Shown here: positions 6,773 through 14,525 of the stretch, piece after piece
How the letters are laid out: each line of letters starts with the position of its first letter
How positions within the stretch are numbered: position 1 is the stretch's first letter
NCBI GenBank assembly: GCA_964526905.1
Contig: CAZGMN010000044.1
Coordinates: forward strand, 1-16,821
Source: CAZGMN01 sp964526905
GTDB taxonomy: Bacteria > Acidobacteriota > Aminicenantia > Aminicenantales > Aminicenantaceae
Reading direction: 5' to 3'
DNA: 16,821 nucleotides
The notes under the pieces: model-generated
The model's input: the letters and a program-made list of their open reading frames with translations, nothing else
Told to the model about the DNA's origin: nothing
Databases searched by the model: none
Position numbers and translations under genes: made by a program

Positions 6773-8461
6773 CTATTTTTGCCTCAGCCCGAGGTTATGC
6801 TCGAGCATTTCTCTGGCATTTTTGAGGGATGTCTCAGTGATCCGGCTTCCGGCCAGCAGCCGGGCAATCTCTGTCACCCTTTCTTCGAAGGAAAGCTTTT
6901 TAACCGTGGTGAAAGTCCGTTCCTTCTCCACCTTCTTGTCAATTCGATAATGATGGGTGGCAAAGGAGGCAATTTGGGGAAGGTGGGTTATGCAGATAAT
7001 CTGGTGCTGGTTGGATAGCTTCTTAAGCTTTTGGGCGACAAATTCCGCTGTCTTTCCTCCGATGCCTGAGTCGATCTCGTCAAAAATCAGGGTTTTTGAT
7101 GCTCCTTCTTCTTTGCCGATGGCTTTTAGGGCCAGCATCACCCGTGAAAGCTCGCCTCCTGAGGCGATTTTTCTCAGCGGCCTCAGCTCTTCGCCTGGAT
7201 TGGGGCTTATCAGGAATTCCACTTCCTCTGTGCCGCTTTCTTTGACTTTGTCCATGGCATCGAAGCTGAGAGGCGATGTTTGGATTTTTATTTTGAATCG
7301 AGCTTTCTTCATTCCCAAAAGACTGATTTCTTTTTCCACTTCTTTTTCAAGCTCAAGCGCGCTTTTTTTTCTTAAAGAAGAGAGCTTCTCAGAGCTGGCC
7401 TGATAAGCATTGAATTTTTTTTCTATTTCTTTTCCCAAATCAGCGAGCTTCTCTTGACTTGTGCTCAGCTCTTTGTATTCTTGCTTGGCCTTTTCCAGGT
7501 GGGAGAGGATATCGTCGATGCTTCCTCCGTACTTCTTTTTCAATTTTTCGACCTGGCTCAAGCGCTCCTCGATATCTTCTAATTTTTCAGGAGCCGAAGT
7601 CTGCTTCTCCCTGAACTTGATCAAAAAATCAGAAAAGTCCTGGATGGTTATCGAAAATTGGCTGATGGCTTCTTCTGTCTCCTTGAATGTCTTGTCAAAA
7701 TCTTTCAAGCCGCTGAGCGTGCTCTGGAGCTGGGATAAAAGGGAGGCGACTGAGTTTTCACGGCTATAAGCGATATCTAAGGCCTTTTCCAGAAGAGAAC
7801 CTATCTTTTCAGCATTTTTGAGAATATTCCTCTCTTGACGGAGCTCTTCCTCCTCTCCGCGCTTCAACTCTGCTTTTTCAATTTCTTTGACCTGGAAGTC
7901 GAGGAAGTCGAGGCGCCTCTCTCTTTCTCTCTCTCTGGCTTCAAGCTCATTTTTCTCTTTTATCAGCTTTTTGAGCTCCTGGGCTGTCTCTGCAACGTCT
8001 TTTTTCAAGGATAAGGAGTTTGCATACTCATCCAGATAATTTAATTGATAATCCAGGTTGAGAAGGAAGACATGGTCGTTCTGGCCGTAAATATCAACCA
8101 GCTCTTCTCCTTTTTCTTTAAGCTTTTTTATCGGCACCAGAATTCCGTCTATGTATCCTTTACCCGCTCCCTGCTCTGAAATCTTTCTCTGGATGTAGAG
8201 TTCAAGGTCTGAATCGGGGATCAGTTTCTTAATAGATTGTTCTTTTCGCTTTGAGGGAAAGATGGCCTCGGCTGAAATCTCTTTCTCTCCGGTTCGAATC
8301 ATATCTGGAGAGCCTTTTTCACCCAAAACAAGCCTTAGGCCTTCGATGATGATCGATTTTCCCGCACCTGTCTCTCCGGTGAGTATCGAAAATCCTGCTT
8401 GGAGCTCGAGCTCCATGTCTTCGATTGTAGCCAGATTTTTGATGCGCAGAGACCTGATCAT
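6773..8461 (-). CDS. recN: DNA repair ATPase RecN
   Basis: An SMC-like protein that acts early in recombinational repair of double-strand breaks, on the nucleoid. At 562 aa it has typical length. The head contains Walker A GETGAGKS (29-36), the ABC signature SGGELS (434-439), Walker B TLIFDEID (457-464) and the H-loop ICITH (H493). Between the halves lies a long, Glu/Lys-rich coiled-coil region (roughly 150-370). The N-terminus MIRSLRIKNLATIEDMELEL is characteristic. Its ATG lies one base after the stop of the protease gene and has no separate Shine-Dalgarno, so translation is probably coupled. It is the last gene of the operon. Confidence 0.96.
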   Translation of the reverse strand: MIRSLRIKNLATIEDMELELQAGFSILTGETGAGKSIIIEGLRLVLGEKGSPDMIRTGEKEISAEAIFPSKRKEQSIKKLIPDSDLELYIQRKISEQGAGKGYIDGILVPIKKLKEKGEELVDIYGQNDHVFLLNLDYQLNYLDEYANSLSLKKDVAETAQELKKLIKEKNELEARERERERRLDFLDFQVKEIEKAELKRGEEEELRQERNILKNAEKIGSLLEKALDIAYSRENSVASLLSQLQSTLSGLKDFDKTFKETEEAISQFSITIQDFSDFLIKFREKQTSAPEKLEDIEERLSQVEKLKKKYGGSIDDILSHLEKAKQEYKELSTSQEKLADLGKEIEKKFNAYQASSEKLSSLRKKSALELEKEVEKEISLLGMKKARFKIKIQTSPLSFDAMDKVKESGTEEVEFLISPNPGEELRPLRKIASGGELSRVMLALKAIGKEEGASKTLIFDEIDSGIGGKTAEFVAQKLKKLSNQHQIICITHLPQIASFATHHYRIDKKVEKERTFTTVKKLSFEERVTEIARLLAGSRITETSLKNAREMLEHNLGLRQK

Positions 8462-8462
8462 T

Positions 8463-10064
8463 TTATTTGATCAAGGGAATGATGATGATCGGGACAAGGG
8501 CTTTTTCCATGTTTATCCGGCCGTAGCCAAGATAATCATCCTTTCCAGGACGGCTGGAAGAATTGACATCATCAGTTGCATAGCAGATGATGCACATAAT
8601 TTCTGCTGGCGTAAGATGTGGTTTTATGCTTTTAATCAGAGCAGCCAGGCCGGCGACATGGGGACAGGCAGCCGATGTCCCGAAGCCCCAGGCGTAAGGA
8701 AAAGAGCCGGACCCAAAATACCAGGTTGGGACAAGGCCGACGATTCTTTCCCCGGGCGCAGCGACGTCAATTTCAGGCCCGTAGTTTGATTCCCAGGGTT
8801 CAAAGTCATCTATCGTGTTTTCAAACGTCACTCTTTCATCGTTATAATTCGTTGCAGCCACAGCCAGGCAGTAATCGTCATAGGCGGCCGGATAGTAGAC
8901 AGCGATTCCCTCATTTCCAGCAGCAGCAACGATAACAATATTCTTATCATAGGCATATTCTAATGCTGTTTCTAAGGTTGAGGACGGCGTATCCTGGCCC
9001 AGGCTGAGATTGATGACATCTGCGCCGTTATCCGCGGCCCACCTTATTCCAGCGGCGACATCAGAATCCCAGCCTTCTCCAAGTTCATCCAAGACTTTTA
9101 CGGGAAGGACTTTACAATTCCAGGCGACTCCGGCAACGCCTTCGTTATTATTCGTCTCAGCAGCAGCGATTCCAGCCACATGGGTTCCGTGTCCGCAATC
9201 GTCGGTGGCATCGTCGTCGCCGTTGACAAAATCCTTGCCTGCGGATTTGATTTTATTCTTTATATCCGGATGATCGAGATCGACGCCGGTGTCGATGATG
9301 GCGATGATCGTTTCTCCCTCGCCTTTTGTCTCTTCCCAGGCACCCGTCGCTTTTATATCAGCGCCAGATGTTCCTAAGGGCCCAGAAGACCCGATTTGCT
9401 GGCCGGTGTTATGAAGAGCATATTGATAGTTGAAAAGAATGTCGTTCGGCCAGGCTGCGGCGTGAATAGCATAATTCGGTTCAGCGAATTCCACATCAGG
9501 GTTCCTGCTCAAGACATAAACCATCTCCTCGACGCTTGTCCCTTCCGGGATTTGAAGGCTGTAGATGTCTAAGCCTGGAATCCTTTTGAGCGTTTTGGCG
9601 CGATAGGCGGAGATTGCGGCTTCTCTCATCACCTCTGAAAAAGAATCCTTGAACTTCACCAGGACTTGCTCAGGATGATAACGAGGACCGCTCGAACGAT
9701 AAGCCCTGCCTTGGTTTAAATATCCAATTTTCTCCCCGAGTGAGGAATTTTCATTCTTTTTTTGGCGAATGGCGGGCCTCTTGAAGTTGGCGGGCTCTAT
9801 TCTTTTCAATTTTTGAGTCCGATTGACTTCAAAGTCGGCTTTTCTATTCTCTTCACTGAGAAGGGGATTGGATTCGACCAGGACGCTACTTTTTAAAGAT
9901 AAAGCGTTTCCCTGGCGTGGAGCGTCGCTTTTCTTTGAAGACAGATTATGCTTTTCTGAAAGACTTGGTTTTTTAAGGTTTTCAAATCTTAAACGGCTAA
10001 GATTCCAGGGAAAAAGAAAGAAAGGAAGGACAAACAAAGCAAAAGAGATTCTCTTTTTTCTCAT
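8463..10064 (-). CDS. Secreted subtilisin-like (S8) serine protease with propeptide
   Basis: A 533-residue exported subtilase. The N-terminus has a basic start and a hydrophobic stretch (FALFVLPFFLFPW, 8-20) consistent with a signal peptide or anchor. A low-complexity Lys/Ser/Asn-rich stretch runs to about 125. A fervidolysin-type prodomain (about 130-203) follows, beginning near HPEQVLVKFKD and ending NPDVEFAEPNYAI. The catalytic domain holds the complete triad: D258 (AIIDTGVDLDHPD), H292 (CGHGTHVAG) and S464 (FGTSAACPHVAG), with oxyanion Asn N384 (AAAGNEG). The residue after the catalytic Ser is Ala (A465) where nearly all subtilases have Met. There is no C-terminal sorting domain. A good ribosome site (GGGAGG, 5-6 bp before ATG) supports the start. 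It sits 18 bp after the beta-barrel gene and 1 bp before recN. The substrate is unknown. Confidence 0.92.
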   Translation of the reverse strand: MRKKRISFALFVLPFFLFPWNLSRLRFENLKKPSLSEKHNLSSKKSDAPRQGNALSLKSSVLVESNPLLSEENRKADFEVNRTQKLKRIEPANFKRPAIRQKKNENSSLGEKIGYLNQGRAYRSSGPRYHPEQVLVKFKDSFSEVMREAAISAYRAKTLKRIPGLDIYSLQIPEGTSVEEMVYVLSRNPDVEFAEPNYAIHAAAWPNDILFNYQYALHNTGQQIGSSGPLGTSGADIKATGAWEETKGEGETIIAIIDTGVDLDHPDIKNKIKSAGKDFVNGDDDATDDCGHGTHVAGIAAAETNNNEGVAGVAWNCKVLPVKVLDELGEGWDSDVAAGIRWAADNGADVINLSLGQDTPSSTLETALEYAYDKNIVIVAAAGNEGIAVYYPAAYDDYCLAVAATNYNDERVTFENTIDDFEPWESNYGPEIDVAAPGERIVGLVPTWYFGSGSFPYAWGFGTSAACPHVAGLAALIKSIKPHLTPAEIMCIICYATDDVNSSSRPGKDDYLGYGRINMEKALVPIIIIPLIK

Positions 10065-10082
10065 GATTTCCTCCCTGGGCTA

Positions 10083-10865
10083 TTAAAAAGAGTACATGGC
10101 TTTGATCATTACTCCTTTATCGCTTCCGCCACTGTAGGGCAGGAAGCTTATTTCTGCTTTAAGGGCTAAAGTTGGAGTCCATTCATAGTTGAAGCCGAGA
10201 GCAATACAGAAAAAGCTCTTGCTGTACATTTTTTGTTTTTCCGTCGCCTGTAATTCGCCAACTGTTTCCTCCATCTTGAAAGTCCCCCAAAGCGTGTTGA
10301 GATTCAAGTCAAGGTAGGGGAAGAATGGTGTGAGGCTCTTGTAGGTGAAAACCGGGCCCAATGAAACCCTCCACCAGCTGGCTCTTCCTGTTGCTATTCC
10401 CACCACACCTAAATCTGGTATCTTCCATTCTTTGCTGAGGCCTAAGAAACCAGTCATCCGGCCAAGGCCGTCTATTTTTAATTTTTCGCTGGCAATAATG
10501 CCTTTTTTGATTTCCTCTCCAATGATGAATCCTCCGACAGTCCCGCTTTCTTCCCCGATAGCCAGTGAGAAAGGCAATTCTCTGAACGTAAGGTCTTTAT
10601 AATTGGAAAATGAATAGCCAAAAATCGTATTAAATGAAAGTTCCTTGGGAAGCTCAATCTCCAGGTTGAAAGCGAAAAAAAGGGATTTGAGATTCGAGCT
10701 GTGGGTCATATCCCAGCCAATTTTGCGAGAAAAATATTCCTGACTAAGAGCTATTTTAATTTTTTTAGCATGCAACATCCCTTCTTCTTCGGCCTGAGCA
10801 AATGAGAAAGAGGCCAGACAGAGGATGAAGAAAGTTATCGCGCCCAAACAGCAGAGTTTTTTCAC
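10083..10865 (-). CDS. Predicted outer-membrane beta-barrel protein
   Basis: A 260-residue exported protein of unknown specific function. A signal peptide is clear (KK start, hydrophobic core 8-22, likely cleavage after FAQA at residue 25). The mature part shows alternating hydrophobic/polar strands rich in aromatic and glycine residues. It ends AMYSF, the C-terminal aromatic typical of proteins inserted by the Bam complex. About ten strands are plausible by eye, which suggests a small barrel of the OmpW/OmpX size class, but I do not assign a family. The start is GTG, supported by AGGAGG 5 bp upstream; the gap from bamD is 31 bp. It lies directly after bamD and before a secreted protease, so an envelope role is consistent. 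Confidence 0.8.
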   Translation of the reverse strand: MKKLCCLGAITFFILCLASFSFAQAEEEGMLHAKKIKIALSQEYFSRKIGWDMTHSSNLKSLFFAFNLEIELPKELSFNTIFGYSFSNYKDLTFRELPFSLAIGEESGTVGGFIIGEEIKKGIIASEKLKIDGLGRMTGFLGLSKEWKIPDLGVVGIATGRASWWRVSLGPVFTYKSLTPFFPYLDLNLNTLWGTFKMEETVGELQATEKQKMYSKSFFCIALGFNYEWTPTLALKAEISFLPYSGGSDKGVMIKAMYSF

Positions 10866-10896
10866 TTGTCCCTCCTCGCATGAACGACAAGCTTTT

Positions 10897-11676
10897 TTAT
10901 TTTTTCTTTTTTTCTATTTCCTCCATTCTTTTTACGGCTTTTTTTGCATACTTGCTCTGGGGGAAATCGCTGATCAGCTTTGTGAAGTAGGGGATAGCCT
11001 CCTCGGTTCTTTTCCAGCCATAGTAGGAATCTCCAAGATAGAAAAAGACTCTATCCATCTTTGAATAATTGGGATAATTGTTCAGAAGCTCTAAGAATCG
11101 AGCTGTCGATCCTTTATAGGCTTTCATCGAGTAATAAAGCTTTCCGATACCGAAGATGTACTCTGCCAGCTTCTCTTCGCATTCCTGAATCTTTTCCCGC
11201 GCCTGTTTTGCCTCTTCACTAAAGGGATAGGTGGTGATAACCTTCCTGAGTTCTTCCAGGGCCTGCCTTGTTTTTGTCGGATCTCTTCCTGGCTTCAGAG
11301 TCTTCTTAAAATAGGTCATCCCAATCTGTAACTGGGCATAAGGCGCGGAGGGGCTAAAGGGAAAGAGGTGGATGAATTCCTTGTATTCTGATGCGGCGAG
11401 GATCATGCTCCCTTCGTCTCCCTGTCTGAAATAGGAGTCGGCGATGGCTAGCTTAGCCTGCTGGGCATAAAAGCTTTTGGGAAAGGAATCGATGACTTGC
11501 CTGAAATAGAGACGAGCTCTTTCCGGGTCTTTCTTGACGTATTTTTCTCCGAGCTTGAAAAGATTCTCATCAGAAGAAGCCACTTCAGGCGTGAGCTCTG
11601 TTTTTTTCCCCCGGCAGCCAGGCCCAAGGAGGAGACAGAGGATTGAAGCTGCGAGAGCAATCGAGATTCTTTTCAT
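10897..11676 (-). CDS. bamD: Outer membrane assembly lipoprotein BamD-like (TPR)
   Basis: A BamD/YfiO-like protein, a periplasmic TPR lipoprotein that works with BamA to insert beta-barrels into the outer membrane. From the ATG at 11676 it is 259 aa. An N-terminal hydrophobic stretch ends in LGPGC, giving a candidate lipid-anchored Cys at residue 21. Gly/Pro at positions -3/-2 make this lipobox atypical. Several TPR units follow, including YVKKDPERARLYFRQVIDSFP, SEYKEFIHLFPFSPSAPYAQLQIG and TKLISDFPQSKYAKKAVKRM, the usual BamD order. AAGGA upstream is spaced 7 bp from this ATG; the adjacent ATG at 11679 is almost as good, while a TTG at 11694 lies upstream of the ribosome site. A 155-bp palindromic element lies just before it. 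A generic TPR/tol-pal protein is the alternative identity. Confidence 0.88.
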   Translation of the reverse strand: MKRISIALAASILCLLLGPGCRGKKTELTPEVASSDENLFKLGEKYVKKDPERARLYFRQVIDSFPKSFYAQQAKLAIADSYFRQGDEGSMILAASEYKEFIHLFPFSPSAPYAQLQIGMTYFKKTLKPGRDPTKTRQALEELRKVITTYPFSEEAKQAREKIQECEEKLAEYIFGIGKLYYSMKAYKGSTARFLELLNNYPNYSKMDRVFFYLGDSYYGWKRTEEAIPYFTKLISDFPQSKYAKKAVKRMEEIEKKKK

Positions 11677-11721
11677 CATATTATCCTTTTTCAAGCGTAA
11701 CGATCAGCAATTTCATACATA

Positions 11722-11876
11722 CTTGGATCAGGCTGGGTGTTGAGAAGACCGTATGGAAGGCTGAGCGGGCATGGTTCCTCGACCGAAGGGAGAGGAGAGC
11801 GAAGCCTGGAATCGAGCCGCTTTTGACTCGCTGGGGCAAAAGCGGCGTGTCTTCGAGACACCCAGCCTGATCCAAG
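11722..11876. repeat. 155-bp palindromic element between rpe and bamD
   Basis: The ends are perfect 19-bp inverted repeats (CTTGGATCAGGCTGGGTGT at 11722-11740 and its complement at 11858-11876). After a 3x3 internal loop a further 6-bp pairing (11744-11749 with 11849-11854) extends the stem. Inside is a perfect 10-bp hairpin (11816-11825 with 11837-11846, 11-nt loop). A second hairpin at 11847-11861 (GTGTCT/AGACAC) competes with the long stem. No Shine-Dalgarno and ATG pair opens a convincing gene in it, and no target-site duplication is visible at the edges. It could be a miniature inverted-repeat element, or a structured intercistronic RNA in the rpe-bamD transcript. On the plus strand it is followed by T7 (11881-11887), so it could also end plus-strand transcripts. 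Confidence 0.85.
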
Positions 11877-11889
11877 ACTCTTTTTTTCT

Positions 11890-12558
11890 TCATCTTCTCT
11901 CACTCCTCTTGATCAGCTCTCTCATTTGAATGATGACGTCCTTGGGATTCTTATGGCCGAAGATGGCAGAGCCGGCGACGATGATATCAGCGCCGTCCTT
12001 AAGCATTTCTTCCATGTTTTCGAGGTTTATTCCTCCGTCAATCTCTATCGGGATTTCAAGCTTCTGGCCCCTTATCCAGTTTTTAAGCTGGGATATCTTG
12101 GAATGGCAGGACGGGATGAATTTCTGGGCTCCCCAGCCCGGATTGACTGTCATCAGCAGGATGTAATCGAGTTCCTTGAGAATCTCGTTCATCAGGTGGA
12201 TGGGAGTGCCAGGATTCAGGGCCAGCCCCGCTTTCTTTTTGAACTCTTTAATCATGGTGATATCGTGGTGAAGATGGACTGAGGCCTCGATGTGGATGGA
12301 TATCCAGTCTGCTCCAGCTTCGTGGAAGAGAGGGATGAAAGCATGGGGATTCTCGACCATGAGATGGACGTCCAGAGGCAGGCTGGTTTTTTCCTTAAGG
12401 GAGGCAACGAGCTGCGGTCCAAAAGTGAGGTTGGGCACAAAGTGGCCGTCCATGATGTCGACGTGAATCAGGTTGGCTCCAGCTTCCTCAGCCGTCTTGA
12501 CGGCCTCCTCGATTCTGGCGAAGTCCGCGGAGAGGATGGATGGGGCTAAGAGAGCCAT
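11890..12558 (-). CDS. rpe: Ribulose-phosphate 3-epimerase
   Basis: A cytoplasmic TIM-barrel enzyme that interconverts ribulose 5-phosphate and xylulose 5-phosphate in the pentose phosphate pathway. Its 222 aa is the standard length. The N-terminus LLAPSILSADFA and the motif HVDIMDGHFVPN are diagnostic. Expected metal/catalytic residues are present: H32, D34, H65 (DVHLMV) and D174 (IEIDGGI). The phosphate loop reads NPGWGAQKFI where most family members have NPGFGGQ, a mild change. The ATG overlaps the stop of the PASTA gene (TAATG at 12556-12560), with GGAGGT about 9 bp upstream inside that gene, so the two are translationally coupled. Confidence 0.97.
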   Translation of the reverse strand: MALLAPSILSADFARIEEAVKTAEEAGANLIHVDIMDGHFVPNLTFGPQLVASLKEKTSLPLDVHLMVENPHAFIPLFHEAGADWISIHIEASVHLHHDITMIKEFKKKAGLALNPGTPIHLMNEILKELDYILLMTVNPGWGAQKFIPSCHSKISQLKNWIRGQKLEIPIEIDGGINLENMEEMLKDGADIIVAGSAIFGHKNPKDVIIQMRELIKRSERR

Positions 12559-13271
12559 TACTTGCTGACCTCCAGGGTTATCGGATAATTGCTTTGAATT
12601 ACATAGCCGTAAGGTGGAAATTGTTTAATGATGATGCCCGGATCAAGGCCAGGGTAATAGGCGGAGCGGACATCTTCAACCCTGAAATTCAATTCCTTGA
12701 GTTTGGGAACGACAGCATCAGCGCGTTTTCCGATCAAATCAGGCATGAGATATTTTTCCGGAATTTTTCCCTGGCTGACGAGCAGACTGACAGGAGTATT
12801 TCTCGGCACCTCCTCCGAAGGAGCAGGATTTTGAGAGATTATTTTTCCGGCAAATGCCGGCATATGAACCTGAGATATTTTACCCTTGACTAAACCTGCT
12901 TCTCTAAAAATATCGCCTAAAGCCTGGAAATTTTTTGCGATGAGCGGCGGAACGATGACTCTCTCGCTGCCGGCGCTCAGGATAACTTTTACTGCTTTGT
13001 TAATCTTTAATTTTGAACCCGCAGAAGGATCTTGAAAGATAATCTTCCCTCGCTCCCATTTGCTGTTGAACTGCTCACCTTTCTTATCAATGGACAATTT
13101 CCTCTTGTTGAGTTCGACTGTCGCTTCTTCAAAATTTTTTCCGATAAGATTAGGCAGGGTGACCATTTCGCCCTTCAGGACCAAGCGATAGGAAAGGATA
13201 GCACTCGAAAAAAGAATTATGAAAAAAATTTCCGTAAAAAGAAAGGCATGGAAAGCTTTATTCGAATTCAT
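12558..13271 (-). CDS. Membrane-anchored protein with three PASTA domains
   Basis: A 237-residue protein with a short cytoplasmic N-terminus, one transmembrane helix (about 8-31, FLFTEIFFIILFSSAIL) and an extracytoplasmic part made of three PASTA repeats (about 36-101, 105-168, 175-236). Each repeat begins with a V/MPxLIG-like turn (TLPNLIGK, VPPLIAK, MPDLIGK) and carries a Q-x-P-x-x-G/E element (FQDPSAG, SQNPAPSEE, KQFPPYG). PASTA modules usually sense peptidoglycan or stem peptides, typically on Ser/Thr kinases or penicillin-binding proteins. Neither catalytic domain is present, so this is a stand-alone PASTA protein, a form known from several phyla next to rpe or rsmB. The ATG at 13271 lacks a strong Shine-Dalgarno. 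It appears to be the first gene of the minus-strand operon. Confidence 0.9.
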   Translation of the reverse strand: MNSNKAFHAFLFTEIFFIILFSSAILSYRLVLKGEMVTLPNLIGKNFEEATVELNKRKLSIDKKGEQFNSKWERGKIIFQDPSAGSKLKINKAVKVILSAGSERVIVPPLIAKNFQALGDIFREAGLVKGKISQVHMPAFAGKIISQNPAPSEEVPRNTPVSLLVSQGKIPEKYLMPDLIGKRADAVVPKLKELNFRVEDVRSAYYPGLDPGIIIKQFPPYGYVIQSNYPITLEVSK

Positions 13272-13300
13272 GGTCCAAATTCATCAAGAAATCAGAGTTA

Positions 13301-13329
13301 TCTATACCATAGTTTCCAAACCAAGTAAA
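13301..13329 (-). promoter_or_regulatory. Probable promoter of the PASTA-rpe-bamD-recN operon
   Basis: On the minus strand TTTACT (13329 to 13324) and TATAGA (13306 to 13301) are separated by 17 bp, each with four of six consensus matches, and end about 30 bp before the PASTA ATG. It is the best candidate in the 205-bp region shared with the divergent threonine aldolase gene. Confidence 0.45.
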
Positions 13330-13420
13330 CGAGAAAAAAGTTTCCTTTAGAAAGACGTTTTTTTTAATTCTTTTCTCAATGCCCAACGCCTTGGCAATCT
13401 TTTTTCTTTGACCTGCAGAT

Positions 13421-13449
13421 TTGCTGAGAGAAGGGATTTTGTCTATAAT
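13421..13449 (+). promoter_or_regulatory. Probable promoter of the threonine aldolase gene
   Basis: A perfect TATAAT -10 box at 13444-13449 has TTGCTG (three of six) at 13421-13426, spaced 17 bp. The predicted transcription start near 13456 leaves a short leader of about 20 nt that includes the AAGGAG ribosome site at 13463-13468. Confidence 0.6.
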
Positions 13450-13476
13450 GATGCCACAAAACAAGGAGAAAGGTCG

Positions 13477-14511
13477 ATGCACGAATATTCTGATTTTCGA
13501 AGCGATACAGTCACTCGGCCCACGGAAAAGATGAGAAGAGCTATGGCTGAAGCCGTGGTGGGGGATGACGTTCTCGGCGACGACCCGACAGTCCAGAAAT
13601 TGGAATCTCTGGCAGCGAGCGTCATGGACAAAGAAGCCGCGCTCTTTGTCCCCTCGGGAACAATGGGAAATTCCATTGCGGTTAAAGTCTGGACAAGAGA
13701 ACTGGAAGAAGTCATCCTTGAAGCCAGGTCTCATATCTACAATATGGAATCCACCCATCTGACCTTTATCTCGAGAATAACGCCGCGGCCCCTTCAATCG
13801 AATAGGGGAGCGATGGACCCTCACGAGGTTGAGAGGAATATCAGGAAGCCTTCTGTCCATATCCCTCGGACTTCCCTGATTTGTGTCGAAAACACCCATA
13901 ACAATTGGAGCGGAGCCGTTGTTCCTATGGAAAATCTGAAGGCCATTCGAGAAATCGCAGACAGGCATGGAATCAAGATTCATTTTGATGGAGCTCGCAT
14001 TTTCAACGCCAGCACTGCCTCCGGTATTCCTGTCAAGGAGTATGCTTCAATCGGCGATTCGTTGATGTTCTGTCTCTCCAAGGGGCTTTCGGCTCCAGTC
14101 GGTTCGATGCTGGTGGGAAAAAAGGATTTTATTGACTATGCCCGCCGGGTTAGAAAAGCCCTTGGCGGAGGAATGAGGCAGGTCGGCGTCTTAGCTGCAC
14201 CAGGAATAGTGGCCTTGACTGAGATGACGGGCAGGCTCAAGGAAGACCATGATCGGGCTAAAAAGCTGGCTTTGGCCATTGCCGGGCTTCCCGGGATCAA
14301 GCTTAATCCTGATCATGTTCAGACAAACATCTTCCTCTTCGACTTCCATCATCCCCGGCTCTCTGTTCCTGAATTTTTGGCCAAGTTGAAAGAAAAAAGA
14401 GTTCTTGCTTTGGCCGCAACAGGGGATATTCGTTTTGTGACTCACAAGGATATCGATGACGAGGACATCGAGAGAGCCATCTCCGCCTTTGGCGAGATAT
14501 TGACCTCCTAA
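13477..14511 (+). CDS. ltaE: Low-specificity L-threonine aldolase
   Basis: A PLP fold-type I enzyme that cleaves L-threonine and allo-threonine to glycine and acetaldehyde in the cytoplasm. It is 344 aa, typical for the family. Signatures include DFRSDTVTRPT at the N-terminus, GDDVLGDDPTV (29-39), LFVPSGTMGN (56-65), His86 in the position that stacks on PLP (ARSHIY), ENTHNNWSG (138-146), HFDGAR with D171, and SLSKG-like CLSKGLSAPVGS with the Schiff-base lysine K202. HIYNMESTH replaces the more common HIxxxExGG, a small difference near the active site. The start at 13477 is chosen because AAGGAG lies 8 bp before it and family similarity begins at residue 3. The same frame extends back to 13408, but that part overlaps the promoter. 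It converges on the Fe-S gene with only 14 bp between stops and no visible terminator. Confidence 0.94.
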   Translation: MHEYSDFRSDTVTRPTEKMRRAMAEAVVGDDVLGDDPTVQKLESLAASVMDKEAALFVPSGTMGNSIAVKVWTRELEEVILEARSHIYNMESTHLTFISRITPRPLQSNRGAMDPHEVERNIRKPSVHIPRTSLICVENTHNNWSGAVVPMENLKAIREIADRHGIKIHFDGARIFNASTASGIPVKEYASIGDSLMFCLSKGLSAPVGSMLVGKKDFIDYARRVRKALGGGMRQVGVLAAPGIVALTEMTGRLKEDHDRAKKLALAIAGLPGIKLNPDHVQTNIFLFDFHHPRLSVPEFLAKLKEKRVLALAATGDIRFVTHKDIDDEDIERAISAFGEILTS

Positions 14512-14525
14512 AATTGAAAGCAAGA

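Noticed and set aside
6957..7403. 148-codon plus-strand frame inside recN
   Set aside because: It is the complement of a well-conserved recN head and coiled-coil region; Ser/Phe-rich shadow.
8262..8789. 175-codon plus-strand frame across the recN/protease junction
   Set aside because: It spans two confident minus-strand genes and has no ribosome site or recognisable domain.
11681..11903. Two ~70-codon minus-strand frames through the palindromic element
   Set aside because: The frames follow the repeat structure, lack a good ribosome site, and give no recognisable protein.
13258..13983. A 241-codon open frame on the minus strand opposite the threonine aldolase gene
   Set aside because: It lies antisense to a clearly recognisable enzyme, covers the promoter region and shows no family-like pattern (many Arg/His/Phe/Asp in a shadow composition).
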